From contig NZ_KB235903.1 in NCBI RefSeq assembly GCF_000332155.1, forward strand, positions 425,315 to 489,314: a DNA stretch of 64,000 bases, read 5' to 3'. Positions within the stretch are counted from its first letter, which is position 1. Each line of letters starts with the position of its first letter. Positions 55,367-64,000 of this stretch are shown here, piece after piece. Under the pieces are notes generated by a model. The model saw nothing but the letters and a program-made list of their open reading frames with translations. It searched no databases and was not told where the DNA came from. Made by a program: the position numbers and the translations under genes. Origin of the DNA: Kamptonema formosum PCC 6407 (GTDB lineage: Bacteria > Cyanobacteriota > Cyanobacteriia > Cyanobacteriales > Microcoleaceae).

Positions 55367-55476
55367 ACACAACAGGCAAGTCAACAAACCTTGTTAAACC
55401 ATATTGGACTGTCGGAAGCGCGGAGTGCGCCTGTCGCTTCCGATCTCCTTTCCTAGCTGCTAGGAGAGGTTTTTTT
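55367..55476 (+). ncRNA. Candidate small RNA of about 110 nt
   Basis: Between a promoter-like pair and an intrinsic terminator lies a short transcript unit with no ORF. It contains a CAAG/CTTG small stem, a perfect 9-bp stem TCGGAAGCG/CGCTTCCGA (55412-55420 with 55435-55443) carrying a 14-base loop CGGAGTGCGCCTGT, and the terminator stem. I see no Yfr1 motif (ACTCCTCACAC), and I cannot assign it to 6S, tmRNA or another known family. It is divergent from the giant kinase, whose ATG is at 55033. The start near 55367 is estimated from the -10 box. Confidence 0.55.
55447..55476 (+). terminator. Strong intrinsic terminator
   Basis: CCTTTCCTAGC and GCTAGGAGAGG form an 11-bp stem with a single T:G wobble and a tight loop, followed by seven T. 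It is the best intrinsic terminator in the window and ends the small-RNA candidate. Confidence 0.8.
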
Positions 55477-55489
55477 GTAAGAAGGGGCT

Positions 55490-55553
55490 ACGATGCTCAG
55501 GGCTAGGGGCTAGGGGCTAGGATGCTCAGAGCTAGGGGAAGAAGGGGCTAGGG
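55490..55553. repeat. GGGGCTAG heptamer array with interruptions
   Basis: GGGCTAGGGGCTAGGGGCTAG, then two more GCTAGGGG units separated by GAAGAAGG. These are the complement of the CCCCTAG family seen elsewhere. The rest of the 55034-56245 spacer, outside the features listed here, shows no gene. Confidence 0.75.
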
Positions 55554-55646
55554 CGTGTTTTCTTGCCTCGTTGTATCCTAGAAAATAGGTAAAAATACGC
55601 GATTGCCTACGGCAGTGCGCTCCGCGCGATCGCAAGCAGTTAACGC

Positions 55647-55868
55647 TCATGAAGCGAGGAGACTTAAGTAACCCCTGCGTTTTAGCAGCTTTAATTTATT
55701 ATTAATTCCCTCAACTATTCCATTGTTTGTTCTTTGTTCAAAATATCCTACTATCTCTGAAAACCACCTTTTAATAGTGTTTGCACTCTTTTTATAGTAA
55801 GGTTCTGCTTTTTTTAACCAATCAATAAGCGCAACAAAGCATGGTCTCGTTTGCCAGACAAAGAAGTG
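55647..55868 (-). pseudogene. C-terminal remnant of an ISL3-type transposase
   Basis: On the minus strand one frame reads LIDWLKKAEPYYKKSANTIK, RWFSEIVGYFEQRTNNGIV and EGINNKLKLLKRRGYLSLLA then a stop. YFxxRTxNGxVEGxNNKxKLxKRxGY is the conserved C-terminus of ISL3-type DDE transposases. Nothing recognisable precedes it and the end departs from the usual GFxNF, so this is a short fossil fragment. Confidence 0.7.
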
Positions 55869-56245
55869 CGATCGCCAGCTAATTTAAAATAGAAGAGGAT
55901 TTATGGACAATTTATTGATTTAAGCGTTGGAGAGTTAAAAATAATTTTGTCGCAGCAGCAAACCATCCTGGTAAGTTGACAAATCGCTACTTGCTGTCCA
56001 GATGTCAAAAGCCTACCATCTTGTCCTGAGAATGACAATAGCGGCGCGAAAATTGTAACTTTTAGCAACTTTACATTAACTTTATATTAAACCTATTTAC
56101 TTTCAGACATTTTCCTTAGAGGCTCTTAATTAGCAATCTTTAAACTCTTTAATATATTAGTACAAATAGATTAAGTGCCAGTATTTTCACTCAAAAGGGT
56201 GAAGCTTAACCGCCACGCCATCATCGAATATAATAGTAGGCTCTA

Positions 56246-57685
56246 TTGAATGACAACGAGGCACAAGCTTTGATTTCCCAAGAGTTCCTACAAAGCATCG
56301 CCGCCTCGCGCGGCATCAGACCAGCAGAATTAGAAGTGCTGTCCCTCTCACTATCAGGCATCTCCACCACTGAGATCGCCTCCCAGTTGGACATCAGCGA
56401 GGACTTAGTTCGCAAAAGACTCAGCAGAATTTACATTAAATTTGAAATCGAAGGACGAGGCCCAGTCAAATTCGCCAAACTGCAACAGCTACTCCACAAC
56501 CTCTATCAAACTCATCTCGCCTCCGAAAGAGAACCCAAAATTGGGGTAATTGAGACGGGCTTGACAGATAACAACTCAGATTTACAAATAACAACTCATC
56601 CCTTAAATCCGTTACATAATCCGTTGCCAACTTCCTCCACAACTCACAATTCCCAGATTTTAAATCGAATAGATTGGAGTGAAGTCATAGATGTGTCAAT
56701 TTTCTACGGCCGAGCAGAAGAATTAGCACAATTAGAACAGTGGATTGTCCGAGATAGCAGCCGCTTAATAGCAGTCGTCGGATTAGGAGGAATTGGCAAA
56801 ACAGCACTTCTAACCAAACTAACACAACAAATTCAATCCTACTTTGATTGTGTCATTGGGCGAAGTCTCCACAACGCCCCGCCCCTAGAAAGTATACTAG
56901 CAGATTTGCTTAAATCCCTATCTCATCCTCACGAACCCGAACTGTCAGAAAAAGTAGATGAAAGAATCGTACAGCTAATTTCTTATTTGCGCGATCGCCG
57001 CTGCTTACTGGTACTCGACGACGTGCAAGCTCTCCTCCGCAGCAATGACGTTTACGGTCGCTACCTTCAGGGATATGAAGGGTATGGCGCACTTTTTAGG
57101 CGAATTGCAGAAGAACAGCATCAAAGCTGCTTAGTTCTCATTAGTCAAGAAAAACTGAGAGAAATTTCCCTGTTAGAAAATCCATCGCGCTCCATCCATT
57201 CCTTAAAATTAGAAGGATTGAAACCCGAAGATGCTCAGCAAATATTACTAGGGAAAAATTTAACAGGAAAACAATCTTGGCAAGAGCTAATTCAGCATTA
57301 CCGAGGCAATCCTTTACACTTAAACCTGATTGCAGCAACGATTGAAAATATCTTTAACAGAGACGTTGGTGAATTTGTAAAATTGAAAACTACCGTCAGC
57401 AATACCGGAATCCTAGACGAGCCATTCCAGCGACTATCAGCTTTAGAAAAACAAGTCATGCAATGGCTGGCTAAGGAAGACAAAGCCCTGTCATTTCAAC
57501 AATTGCGAGCTAAAATAGAAGAAATAGCAACTTCAGACTTAATTGAAGTCTTGGACTCGTTAGGAGGAAGGTATCTGATCGAAAAAGTCAAAAGCAAAGA
57601 TACAAACGAATTCCTCTTTACCTTACAACCAGTTATTAAGAAATATGTCACAAAATATCATTTCTCATCCGCGCCGAAATTGTAG
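56246..57685 (+). CDS. STAND NTPase (NB-ARC type) with N-terminal helix-turn-helix
   Basis: 479 residues from a TTG, the only in-frame start fitting the N-terminal helix. Residues about 20-75 form a LuxR-like helix-turn-helix (LEVLSLSLSGISTTEIASQL, DISEDLVRKRLSRIY). The NTPase has P-loop VVGLGGIGKTALL (about 183-195), CLLVLDDVQALL (Walker B) and GNPLHLNLIA (GxP motif). Relatives normally continue into WD40 or TPR sensors, but here the protein stops right after the winged helix, and its TAG stop lies inside a dispersed repeat. It may be a truncated sensor. Confidence 0.75.
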   Translation: MNDNEAQALISQEFLQSIAASRGIRPAELEVLSLSLSGISTTEIASQLDISEDLVRKRLSRIYIKFEIEGRGPVKFAKLQQLLHNLYQTHLASEREPKIGVIETGLTDNNSDLQITTHPLNPLHNPLPTSSTTHNSQILNRIDWSEVIDVSIFYGRAEELAQLEQWIVRDSSRLIAVVGLGGIGKTALLTKLTQQIQSYFDCVIGRSLHNAPPLESILADLLKSLSHPHEPELSEKVDERIVQLISYLRDRRCLLVLDDVQALLRSNDVYGRYLQGYEGYGALFRRIAEEQHQSCLVLISQEKLREISLLENPSRSIHSLKLEGLKPEDAQQILLGKNLTGKQSWQELIQHYRGNPLHLNLIAATIENIFNRDVGEFVKLKTTVSNTGILDEPFQRLSALEKQVMQWLAKEDKALSFQQLRAKIEEIATSDLIEVLDSLGGRYLIEKVKSKDTNEFLFTLQPVIKKYVTKYHFSSAPKL

Positions 57686-57747
57686 GGGCGGTGTCCCCGT
57701 ACCCGCCCTAACACTAACATAGCAATCACGGGGGATTGCCCCTACAA
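57680..57747. repeat. TTGTAGGGGCG foldback repeat
   Basis: TTGTAGGGGCGGTGTCCCCGT and ACGGGGGATTGCCCCTACAA form an imperfect inverted pair around a 27-base centre. The left arm provides the last codon and stop of the STAND gene (TTG TAG). It looks like a small foldback insertion. Confidence 0.6.
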
Positions 57748-57780
57748 AAATTACACACACAACTTAACCTACTTTTTTAT

Positions 57781-59478
57781 GTGAGCTACTGCATAAACCC
57801 TGACTGCAAACATCGCCAAAATCCTGACAACTTAGAGTGCTGTCAAGATTGTGGTACTCCCTTGCTTATTAATCAGTGTTATCAACTCATTAAACCTCTA
57901 CGTCCCCTAGACTCCCGAAATTCCACCGATATTTTTGAAGTCTACGATCGGGGAACTAAGAGAGTAATGAAAATTTTAAACTATGGCAATTCCCAATTAG
58001 TCGAGATGTTTGAACGGGAAGCCTTAACTTTGCAGCAACTAAATCATCCCGGAATTCCCAAAGTAGAAATAGACGGCTATTTCACTTTTACACCCCGCCA
58101 TAGTTCCCAGACACTTCACTGCTTAGTCATGGAAAAAATTGAAGGTCAAAATTTAGAGCAGTGGCTAACTCAAAACAAACCTATTTCTCAATCTCTCGCC
58201 CTCAAATGGCTGAGGCAATTAATAGAAATTCTCGACGCAGTACATCAAAACCATTTCTTCCACCGCGATATTAAACCCTCTAATATTATGCTAACTTCCC
58301 AAGGTCAATTAGTTTTAATTGATTTTGGAACAGCTAGGGGAATTACAGACACTTACCTCTCAATTTTGAGAGGAGGATTAAATGCTACTACAGTTATTTC
58401 AGGAGGTTACACCCCTCCCGAACAAATTAATGGCAAAGCCACACCGCAATCAGACTTCTACGCTTTAGGGCGAACCTTCGTTCATTTACTAACAGGTAAA
58501 GCTCCTACTGACCTACCCATTAATCCTACAACAGGTCAGTTAGTTTGGCGAGATCGAGCCTTGCAAGTTTCACCCCCATTTGCGGATTTTATTGATGAAT
58601 TGATGGCTGCCATACCAGCCGACCGCCCCAGAGATATAACTGCTATTTTGCGATACTTAACGGCAAAAAATCTCTTTGTGCGAAGCCTGTGGTGGCTGGT
58701 GAATTCTCGCAGATTTCAACATCGAGTTGGTCTGTCAATTACTCTAGCAGTTCTTGGTCTAGGAATTTATCGACTGTCATTTCCCTGGATTGCTCAACAC
58801 TACTACGAACAGGGATTAATTGCTCAACAATCTCAAGAATTAGACCAAGCTAAAAACTACTATGAAACAGCTTTAAAATTCAATTCCAAAGATTCTAAAA
58901 TTCATAATAATATCGGATTGATTTGCAAAGCTCAAAAGGATTTTATTTGTGCGGAAAATCAGTATAGAAAAGCTCTGGAGATTAACCCTTTTAATCCTGT
59001 TGCTGTCTACAATTTGGGAGGGTATTATGATGATTTAGGAGATTTTGAAAAAGCTGAAATTCAATACCGACTTGTCATGCAGTCAGACAGAGATGTAGCA
59101 GCGAATGCCGCTAGTAACTTAGCCCGCCTCAAAATTTTGCAGGGAGATAGTGAAACTGCTATTAAATTTAGTTTGCAAGGATTACAAAAAACTAACCAGC
59201 TTCAAGTGCAATCTGCTTTATACAAAAACCTTGGCTGGGCACGTTTTATGCAAACTGACTACGCCCAAGCGGAGACTGACTTGCGACGGGCAATTCAGTT
59301 AGATTCAAAGCGAACAGATGCTTACTGCTTGTTAGCACAGGTATTAGAAGTTCGGGGTGACAAAAAAAGTGCCTTAGCAGCCTGGAAAAATTGCTTGGAT
59401 GACAGCAACTCCCCAAATCGGCTGGAGGTCAAGATTTGGCAAACTATGGCAATTCAGCGCATCAATGAGGCTCGCTAG
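57781..59478 (+). CDS. Ser/Thr protein kinase with 4-Cys N-terminus and TPR tail
   Basis: 565 residues from the GTG at 57781, chosen because relatives begin MSYCxNPxCxxRQNPDN; a TTG at 57736 would add 15 unrelated residues. A zinc-ribbon-like cluster (YCINPDCKHRQNPDN, CCQDCGTPLL) precedes the kinase: VMKILNYG, FFHRDIKPSNIML (HRD loop), LVLIDFGTARG (DFG), YTPPEQINGKA. A membrane helix (VGLSITLAVLGLGIYRLSF, about 320) separates it from TPRs (NNIGLICKAQKDFICAENQY). It is expected to be membrane-anchored. It lies 95 bases after the STAND gene, same strand. Confidence 0.9.
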   Translation: MSYCINPDCKHRQNPDNLECCQDCGTPLLINQCYQLIKPLRPLDSRNSTDIFEVYDRGTKRVMKILNYGNSQLVEMFEREALTLQQLNHPGIPKVEIDGYFTFTPRHSSQTLHCLVMEKIEGQNLEQWLTQNKPISQSLALKWLRQLIEILDAVHQNHFFHRDIKPSNIMLTSQGQLVLIDFGTARGITDTYLSILRGGLNATTVISGGYTPPEQINGKATPQSDFYALGRTFVHLLTGKAPTDLPINPTTGQLVWRDRALQVSPPFADFIDELMAAIPADRPRDITAILRYLTAKNLFVRSLWWLVNSRRFQHRVGLSITLAVLGLGIYRLSFPWIAQHYYEQGLIAQQSQELDQAKNYYETALKFNSKDSKIHNNIGLICKAQKDFICAENQYRKALEINPFNPVAVYNLGGYYDDLGDFEKAEIQYRLVMQSDRDVAANAASNLARLKILQGDSETAIKFSLQGLQKTNQLQVQSALYKNLGWARFMQTDYAQAETDLRRAIQLDSKRTDAYCLLAQVLEVRGDKKSALAAWKNCLDDSNSPNRLEVKIWQTMAIQRINEAR

Positions 59479-59592
59479 TGCTATTTTAGATGAGAACGTA
59501 TCACAGCTATTATGTTAAGAAATATTACAACAAGTAAATTTTGGCGTAAAAATAACGGTTAATTCCTGAGAGCTAAGTTGAAGGATTCAAAC

Positions 59593-60486
59593 ATGGCAGT
59601 TATGAAACGTCAAATATCTACTTCATTAGCTCTAGGATTACGGTTATTAGTTCTAAGTCTCACCTTAGCCAGTATAAATTGGAATCAGACTACAACACTG
59701 CTATTAGCAGAAACAATTCCTAACACTTCCGAAGTTAATGTATTAATTTCACAAACAAAGACAAATTGCGATCCCGAAAATGGCTGTCCTGAAGATCCTC
59801 GCGGCTCTATTGCAAACCCTAATACTCCCTATATTATCAGCCCGTTTGATGAGACAAATTTGCTTAATGACAAACCTTCAATATCGTGGCACGCCGTCCC
59901 CGGTGCAATTAATTACACTGTGCGTTTGAGAGATATAAAAGGTTCAGGCTTAGACTGGGAAAGAACTGTTGATAACTTCTCTACATTGGATTTAGGTGAA
60001 ATTAAAATGCCTTATCCAGATGATGCAGCCGCTTTACAACCAGGAAGCAAATATAAACTAATTGTTGAAGCTAGGAGTCAAGCCACCCAGAAGCGTATAG
60101 AAGCTGGAACGGCACAATTTAGAATGTTGAGCAAAGAGGATATCGAACAGTTAAGAGAGGCTATTGAAAAAATAGATAAATCTAATTTTTCTAAAGAGGA
60201 GAAGGCATTTCTGTTGTCTGATATTTACAAAGATAAAGAATTAAATGCTGAGATGCGAGAAATGCTGGAAGGATTGGTAATAGCAGGCAGTAAAAAAGCT
60301 AAAATTTATCGTCTTTTAGGTGATCTCTATCGGCGGCAAGGATTAATTGATTTTGCCAAATCTCGATATGAAATAGCAGTCAGGTTGGCAACAACTGCAC
60401 AAGATTCTAAAGAATTAGCAGCAGCACAAGCCGGGCTGAATAAAACTAATGAATTACTCAAAAAACGTAATGGTATAACTCCTTAA
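59593..60486 (+). CDS. Secreted protein with Fn3-like domain and helical tail
   Basis: 297 residues from the ATG at 59593 with AAGG nine bases upstream; a TTG 15 bases earlier is less likely. A signal peptide (LRLLVLSLTLASINWNQTT) is followed by NCDPENGCPEDPRGS, a beta-sandwich-like region (PFDETNLLNDKPSISWHAV, PGAINYTVRLRDI, GSKYKLIVEARSQ) and a TPR-like tail (KIYRLLGDLYRRQGLIDFAK). Not a family I can name. Convergent with the CHAT gene; only seven bases separate the stops. Confidence 0.65.
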   Translation: MAVMKRQISTSLALGLRLLVLSLTLASINWNQTTTLLLAETIPNTSEVNVLISQTKTNCDPENGCPEDPRGSIANPNTPYIISPFDETNLLNDKPSISWHAVPGAINYTVRLRDIKGSGLDWERTVDNFSTLDLGEIKMPYPDDAAALQPGSKYKLIVEARSQATQKRIEAGTAQFRMLSKEDIEQLREAIEKIDKSNFSKEEKAFLLSDIYKDKELNAEMREMLEGLVIAGSKKAKIYRLLGDLYRRQGLIDFAKSRYEIAVRLATTAQDSKELAAAQAGLNKTNELLKKRNGITP

Positions 60487-60493
60487 TGACGAA

Positions 60494-63106
60494 TCAAAGC
60501 CAGCTTCCCACTAAAATGAATGGAGCCCAGTAATAAGGATGAGCATACTTCTTGTAACCTTCTTTATTCTCAGGGTTTTTCAAGAAAGAAATTTGCGCTT
60601 TTCGCAGCGCTTCAGCTTTAGTTAAACCAGCCTTTAAACCCCGATAAAACTCACCCATCAACAAAGAAGTAGATTTGTCACTCACATTCCACAAACTTGC
60701 CAGCGTACTCCGAGCACCTGCTTGTACTGCGACCCCTGCAATACCCAAACCGGCTCGTTTATCTCCTGTTGCTGTTTGGCAAGCGCTGAGGACAAGTAAC
60801 TCAATAATATCGCGGCTGCTTTCGGTTCTACCCCTCAATAAACGGTCTAATTGCCTAATATTAATCCGAGTATCATGGGCTAGAATTACTGTTTGTTCGG
60901 GGTTAGAACTGAAGATGCCATGAGTCGCAATATGAAGCACTGGAAATGTAGAAGTAGTAACTTTATTTTGAAAACGCGCTTTAGTAAAATCTTCATTGTA
61001 AAGTATTTCACTTTTTACTGTATTTTTTCTAATTTCATCTAATTCAGGTTTGATATTAATAAGTTCCTCAAAATAGGGTTCTTCTTGTTTAAAACTCGGC
61101 CCTTTACTAACGCCAGCAATTAAAACTCTTGATTGTTGCCAAGGTAAAAATTTAGGTTCCAGACTGCGAGCGCCTAAACTCACGGTAATGCTATACTTTT
61201 CTACCAAGTACTGATTGTCTTCATCTTGTAATAAAGCCATAGGAATACTTTGCAGTTCGCTGTCCAGTACAAATACCAATGTGCCTGTTTTTGGCAAATA
61301 ACTTTTAGCAGGAGCAATTAACAGTTGATAAAGTTTTTGAGAACTAGATAAAATATCTGTAGAGGCGTTGTTATTAGGTATAAAATTTTTGTTTTGTAGG
61401 GTACTTCGCAAAGTTTTGACTGTACTTTGAAATTCCTGCCAATCAACACTGTAATAGTGGTATTGAGGCAAGTTATTTGGTTGGCCAAGGCTGACAATAA
61501 CTTCAACTTTTTTCTGATCTTCTAAGGCAATTATATAGAAGACTGCATCGGGCAGAGTATTAACTTTACTTAACGAGATTAAGCCCAGAGAGCTACATTG
61601 TAGAAAATTTTGTAATTCTGCAAATTGAAGCTGTCCAATTACTTCCGTTACTCGCTTAAGTCTGTCTTGATTGAGTTCCGATTGCAAGAGCAAACGAATT
61701 AAATCATCATAGACTGGTTTGACGTTCTCCCGAAAGGAAAATTGCACGTCGGGATTGATGGATAGTAAATCTTGACGTACTGGTTCAAGAGTATTCACAG
61801 CAATATTATAGGCTGCGATCGCATCTGGCATCCTTCCAGTTTTTTCGTAAATATTTCCTAACTGATATTGCCACTTATACGCAATATCGTTAGCTTGAAT
61901 TGATTGGGATAAATATACTGCTTTTTCCGTCGAACTTTCAGCTAAAGAGAGTTGATTTATTTGTTCATCTTTATACAGCTTGCCAAGGACACCATAAGCA
62001 TAAGCTTCTGCTCGTTGATTTTTTAAATCTTTAGCCTGCTGGAGGGCATCTTTGGCGTATTGGATAGCCACAACTAATTGCTCGTTGGGCTTGAGATTGA
62101 GCTTTCCCAAACTAATCGCTAAGTTAAGTTTGGCATAAATTGACTGAATTGGTGGCAAGTTTGAAAATAAAGTTGAACTGTTAAAAATTTCATTAACTTG
62201 AGGTTGAATTTGAGACTGAAATTGAGCTAGTTTACGTTTAATTTCTGGGATATCTCTGCTCTTCAGTTCTGCTTCTAACCAATCTGCGATTTCTATTAAC
62301 AAACTCAAGCGATTTAGTTTTGATTGCAGTTGGTTTGCAGTCGCACCATCGCTTGCTTCTTGATATAATCTTAAAGATTGCTCGGCTTTTTCAATCGCAT
62401 CTATTCTATCGCTTGACAATTCTGTTCTTTCGTATGAATTTCGCATTCGGTTGTAAAAACCTCGTTTGGTATTTCCATAGCTAAGTAAACCGACACTAAC
62501 TTCTGGAAACAAATTCAATGTTCTAGCCATTTCTAAACTCTTTTTCAAAACCTCTTCAGAGTTATCTATGTTGCCAATTATCCGTAAAACATCACCGAGA
62601 TTTTGCAATCCAATTGTTACTACTTTAGAAGTATCTAATTTTCCCAGAGCCTGTTGCAGAAATTCCCTTTGTTGTTGACTCTTAATGTCTGTTTCATTGG
62701 GCTGTTTACAGGCAAGATTATCTTGATAGTCAAGCTTTACGGCTGTCAGTAAAATATGACAAGCACGGCGATATTGTCCTAATGCTTGTAAAGCAATACT
62801 TTGATTAATTTGACTGCCAGCTATTCCCTCTTTGTCGCCTAATTGCGTGTAAGCTTCTGTAGCTTGTTCCCAAATTTGTAGCGCTAACTCGGCTTTCCCT
62901 AATGCTAATTGTTCATGTCCCGTGACTATGAGATTCTGAGCTTTACTACGTAGTTGTTCAGACACATTTGAGGCAGAAACAGGTGATAAACCTACATTGT
63001 TAAATTGACCTATTAGAACACAAATAAAAGCTATGAATGCTCCTAAAAATAGATGGTTTAGAAGGGATTGCACGCTGCGTGAAAATAGAGTTTTTTTTCT
63101 TGCCAT
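60494..63106 (-). CDS. CHAT domain protein with TPRs
   Basis: 870 residues. An N-terminal signal or membrane helix (FLGAFIAFICVLIGQF) is followed by about 500 residues of TPR-type helices (ALGKAELALQIWEQATEAYT, YAYGVLGKLYKDEQINQLSL) and a C-terminal CHAT caspase-like domain (about 570-870) with the His in LHIATHGIFSS and the Cys in VLSACQTATGDKRAGL, then VAVQAGARSTLASLWNVSD. Both dyad residues are intact. It starts 27 bases after the stop of the exoprotein gene, a frequent cyanobacterial pairing. It should act outside the cytoplasm, perhaps processing that exoprotein; this is inference. Confidence 0.88.
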   Translation of the reverse strand: MARKKTLFSRSVQSLLNHLFLGAFIAFICVLIGQFNNVGLSPVSASNVSEQLRSKAQNLIVTGHEQLALGKAELALQIWEQATEAYTQLGDKEGIAGSQINQSIALQALGQYRRACHILLTAVKLDYQDNLACKQPNETDIKSQQQREFLQQALGKLDTSKVVTIGLQNLGDVLRIIGNIDNSEEVLKKSLEMARTLNLFPEVSVGLLSYGNTKRGFYNRMRNSYERTELSSDRIDAIEKAEQSLRLYQEASDGATANQLQSKLNRLSLLIEIADWLEAELKSRDIPEIKRKLAQFQSQIQPQVNEIFNSSTLFSNLPPIQSIYAKLNLAISLGKLNLKPNEQLVVAIQYAKDALQQAKDLKNQRAEAYAYGVLGKLYKDEQINQLSLAESSTEKAVYLSQSIQANDIAYKWQYQLGNIYEKTGRMPDAIAAYNIAVNTLEPVRQDLLSINPDVQFSFRENVKPVYDDLIRLLLQSELNQDRLKRVTEVIGQLQFAELQNFLQCSSLGLISLSKVNTLPDAVFYIIALEDQKKVEVIVSLGQPNNLPQYHYYSVDWQEFQSTVKTLRSTLQNKNFIPNNNASTDILSSSQKLYQLLIAPAKSYLPKTGTLVFVLDSELQSIPMALLQDEDNQYLVEKYSITVSLGARSLEPKFLPWQQSRVLIAGVSKGPSFKQEEPYFEELINIKPELDEIRKNTVKSEILYNEDFTKARFQNKVTTSTFPVLHIATHGIFSSNPEQTVILAHDTRINIRQLDRLLRGRTESSRDIIELLVLSACQTATGDKRAGLGIAGVAVQAGARSTLASLWNVSDKSTSLLMGEFYRGLKAGLTKAEALRKAQISFLKNPENKEGYKKYAHPYYWAPFILVGSWL

Positions 63107-63132
63107 GTTTTTTATAAAAAAGTTTTTGGTTA

Positions 63133-64000
63133 CTAATTAAGTGGTTCTTTTCGTCCATTACAAGTGGGTGTGAGTGACCAAAAACTATAGGGTGTAACGA
63201 CAGGTGCATCGGCGACAAGTTCCACTTGACCGCTAGCATTAATTACCCATCCTTGAGCTTCCACAAGGCGATCGCTACTGTTTTCAGAATTGCCATTGAC
63301 GACTGAAGAATTTTCTGTACTTCTAGTAATTTGACGCTCATCTACCCAACCTGCACTACTGTTAAGTGGTTCGCTGGGACTCGGTGGTTGGCCGCCGCGC
63401 CCAACATTAATAAATCTGCTGATTTGCGGGTTTCCTGTCGAACAGCGGCGATCGATTAAACTGGCAACATCTACAGGAGTTTGTGGCAAAACGAGTAAGG
63501 TAGAAGTGGGGTTAATATCAGGCGTTTGGATATCTATTGTACCGCTCAACTCAGGGGTTCCCCCAGTGGCGGTAATGTCGCTGTTTAGGGTTTGTTGCGA
63601 TCGCCCCTCCGTACCAAAAATACCTTGTGCGTTAATAAATACTTGTCCCCCTCTAGCTTCTTCGGAATTCGCGCTGATGTCGCTATTTTCTAATGCTGCT
63701 AAGACTCCTGTATCAATGGTGATATTACCACCTGTAGCTGAACCTCTAGCGTTAGTAGTAATGTTACTGCCTCGGCGTAGTTGCAAGTCCTGAGCTTGTA
63801 AGCGAATATTACCAAAATTACCAGCAGAAGTTGTCGCTTTCAGCGCTCCATTATCCAAGCGAATAGAGTCCGCATTTACTATCAAATTACCTGCCGATCC
63901 TGAACCGTCAGCGCTGACAGTAACTTGGGCTTCATCCTGAACAATCAACTGCCCTGCTTGAACATTCAAGTTTCCCCCCGCACCTGTAGCATCTTTCCCC
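63133..64000 (-). CDS. Filamentous-haemagglutinin-like exoprotein, C-terminal part
   Basis: The frame is open to the window edge; about 288 residues are visible. Repetitive beta-helix sequence (GAGGNLNVQAGQLIV, DGSGSAGNLIVNADSIRLDN, NITIDTGVLAALENSDI) is typical of two-partner-secretion haemagglutinins. The C-terminus has VDVASLIDRRCSTGNPQISR and EAQGWVINASGQVELVAD, which I recall at the end of cyanobacterial relatives. It would be exported by a TpsB partner not in this window. Precedes the CHAT gene in the same direction. Confidence 0.8.
   Translation of the reverse strand, partial: GKDATGAGGNLNVQAGQLIVQDEAQVTVSADGSGSAGNLIVNADSIRLDNGALKATTSAGNFGNIRLQAQDLQLRRGSNITTNARGSATGGNITIDTGVLAALENSDISANSEEARGGQVFINAQGIFGTEGRSQQTLNSDITATGGTPELSGTIDIQTPDINPTSTLLVLPQTPVDVASLIDRRCSTGNPQISRFINVGRGGQPPSPSEPLNSSAGWVDERQITRSTENSSVVNGNSENSSDRLVEAQGWVINASGQVELVADAPVVTPYSFWSLTPTCNGRKEPLN

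Noticed and set aside
55367-55476. Assignment of the RNA candidate to Yfr1, 6S RNA or tmRNA
   Set aside because: It lacks the Yfr1 single-stranded motif, is too short for 6S or tmRNA, and has no tRNA-like end.

Overview
The window is a 64 kb piece of a cyanobacterial chromosome, probably from a filamentous non-heterocystous lineage (Oscillatoria/Microcoleus type; the lineage is an inference). Evidence seen directly: very many HIP1 octamers (GCGATCGC), several families of heptanucleotide short tandem repeats (CCCCTAG, AATTAGC, GTTAACG, AATTACC, GTTAGTT), cyanobacteria-type proteins (DUF1830, 4-Cys Ser/Thr kinase with TPRs, CHAT-TPR, Uma2, large hybrid kinases), and a pdhB-secD-secF order. No rRNA, tRNA or CRISPR array was seen.

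Layout. 0-5 kb: a truncated K+ channel with a TrkA-N domain, a B12-binding radical SAM protein, a pilin-like protein, a DUF6883/DUF4926 pair and an NfeD/stomatin pair. 5-14.5 kb: an HTH-TIR-AAA STAND-like protein, a haem-oxygenase-like iron enzyme, a methyltransferase, ChaB, a PAS-CRP regulator, DUF1830, a Gly/Thr repeat secreted protein and a pentapeptide membrane protein, with MITE-like and heptamer repeats between them. 14.7-20.3 kb: pdhB, secD, secF, a conserved membrane protein and an EamA transporter. 20.4-24.3 kb: a PIN toxin-antitoxin locus split by two head-to-head defective IS1634-type elements. 24.7-35 kb: a TerD-TPR fusion divergent from a large NACHT-HEAT NTPase, then a Cache-HAMP-kinase-REC-adenylate cyclase.

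35-42.4 kb is an accessory island: Uma2, an S1-domain protein coupled to a PD-(D/E)XK-type protein, an SDR, a Panacea toxin-antitoxin pair, an OLD-like ATPase-TOPRIM protein and a ParE/Phd pair, interspersed with related short remnants. 42.8-55 kb: tex, then a minus-strand signalling cluster (11-HAMP giant hybrid kinase, CheR, CheB, hybrid kinase). 55-56.2 kb is a gene-poor spacer with a well-formed small-RNA candidate and a transposase remnant. 56.2-64 kb: a truncated STAND protein, Ser/Thr kinase-TPR, a secreted protein, CHAT-TPR, and the C-terminal part of a filamentous-haemagglutinin-like exoprotein.

The functional themes are signal transduction (three hybrid kinases, one cyclase, one Ser/Thr kinase, CheB/CheR), conflict and stress systems (two STAND NTPases and an AAA STAND-like protein, three TA loci, OLD, a putative nuclease, CHAT), and genome plasticity. 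The items most worth a second look are the small-RNA candidate at 55.33-55.48 kb, the S1/PD-(D/E)XK pair, the TerD-TPR/NACHT divergent pair and the IS-broken PIN toxin.
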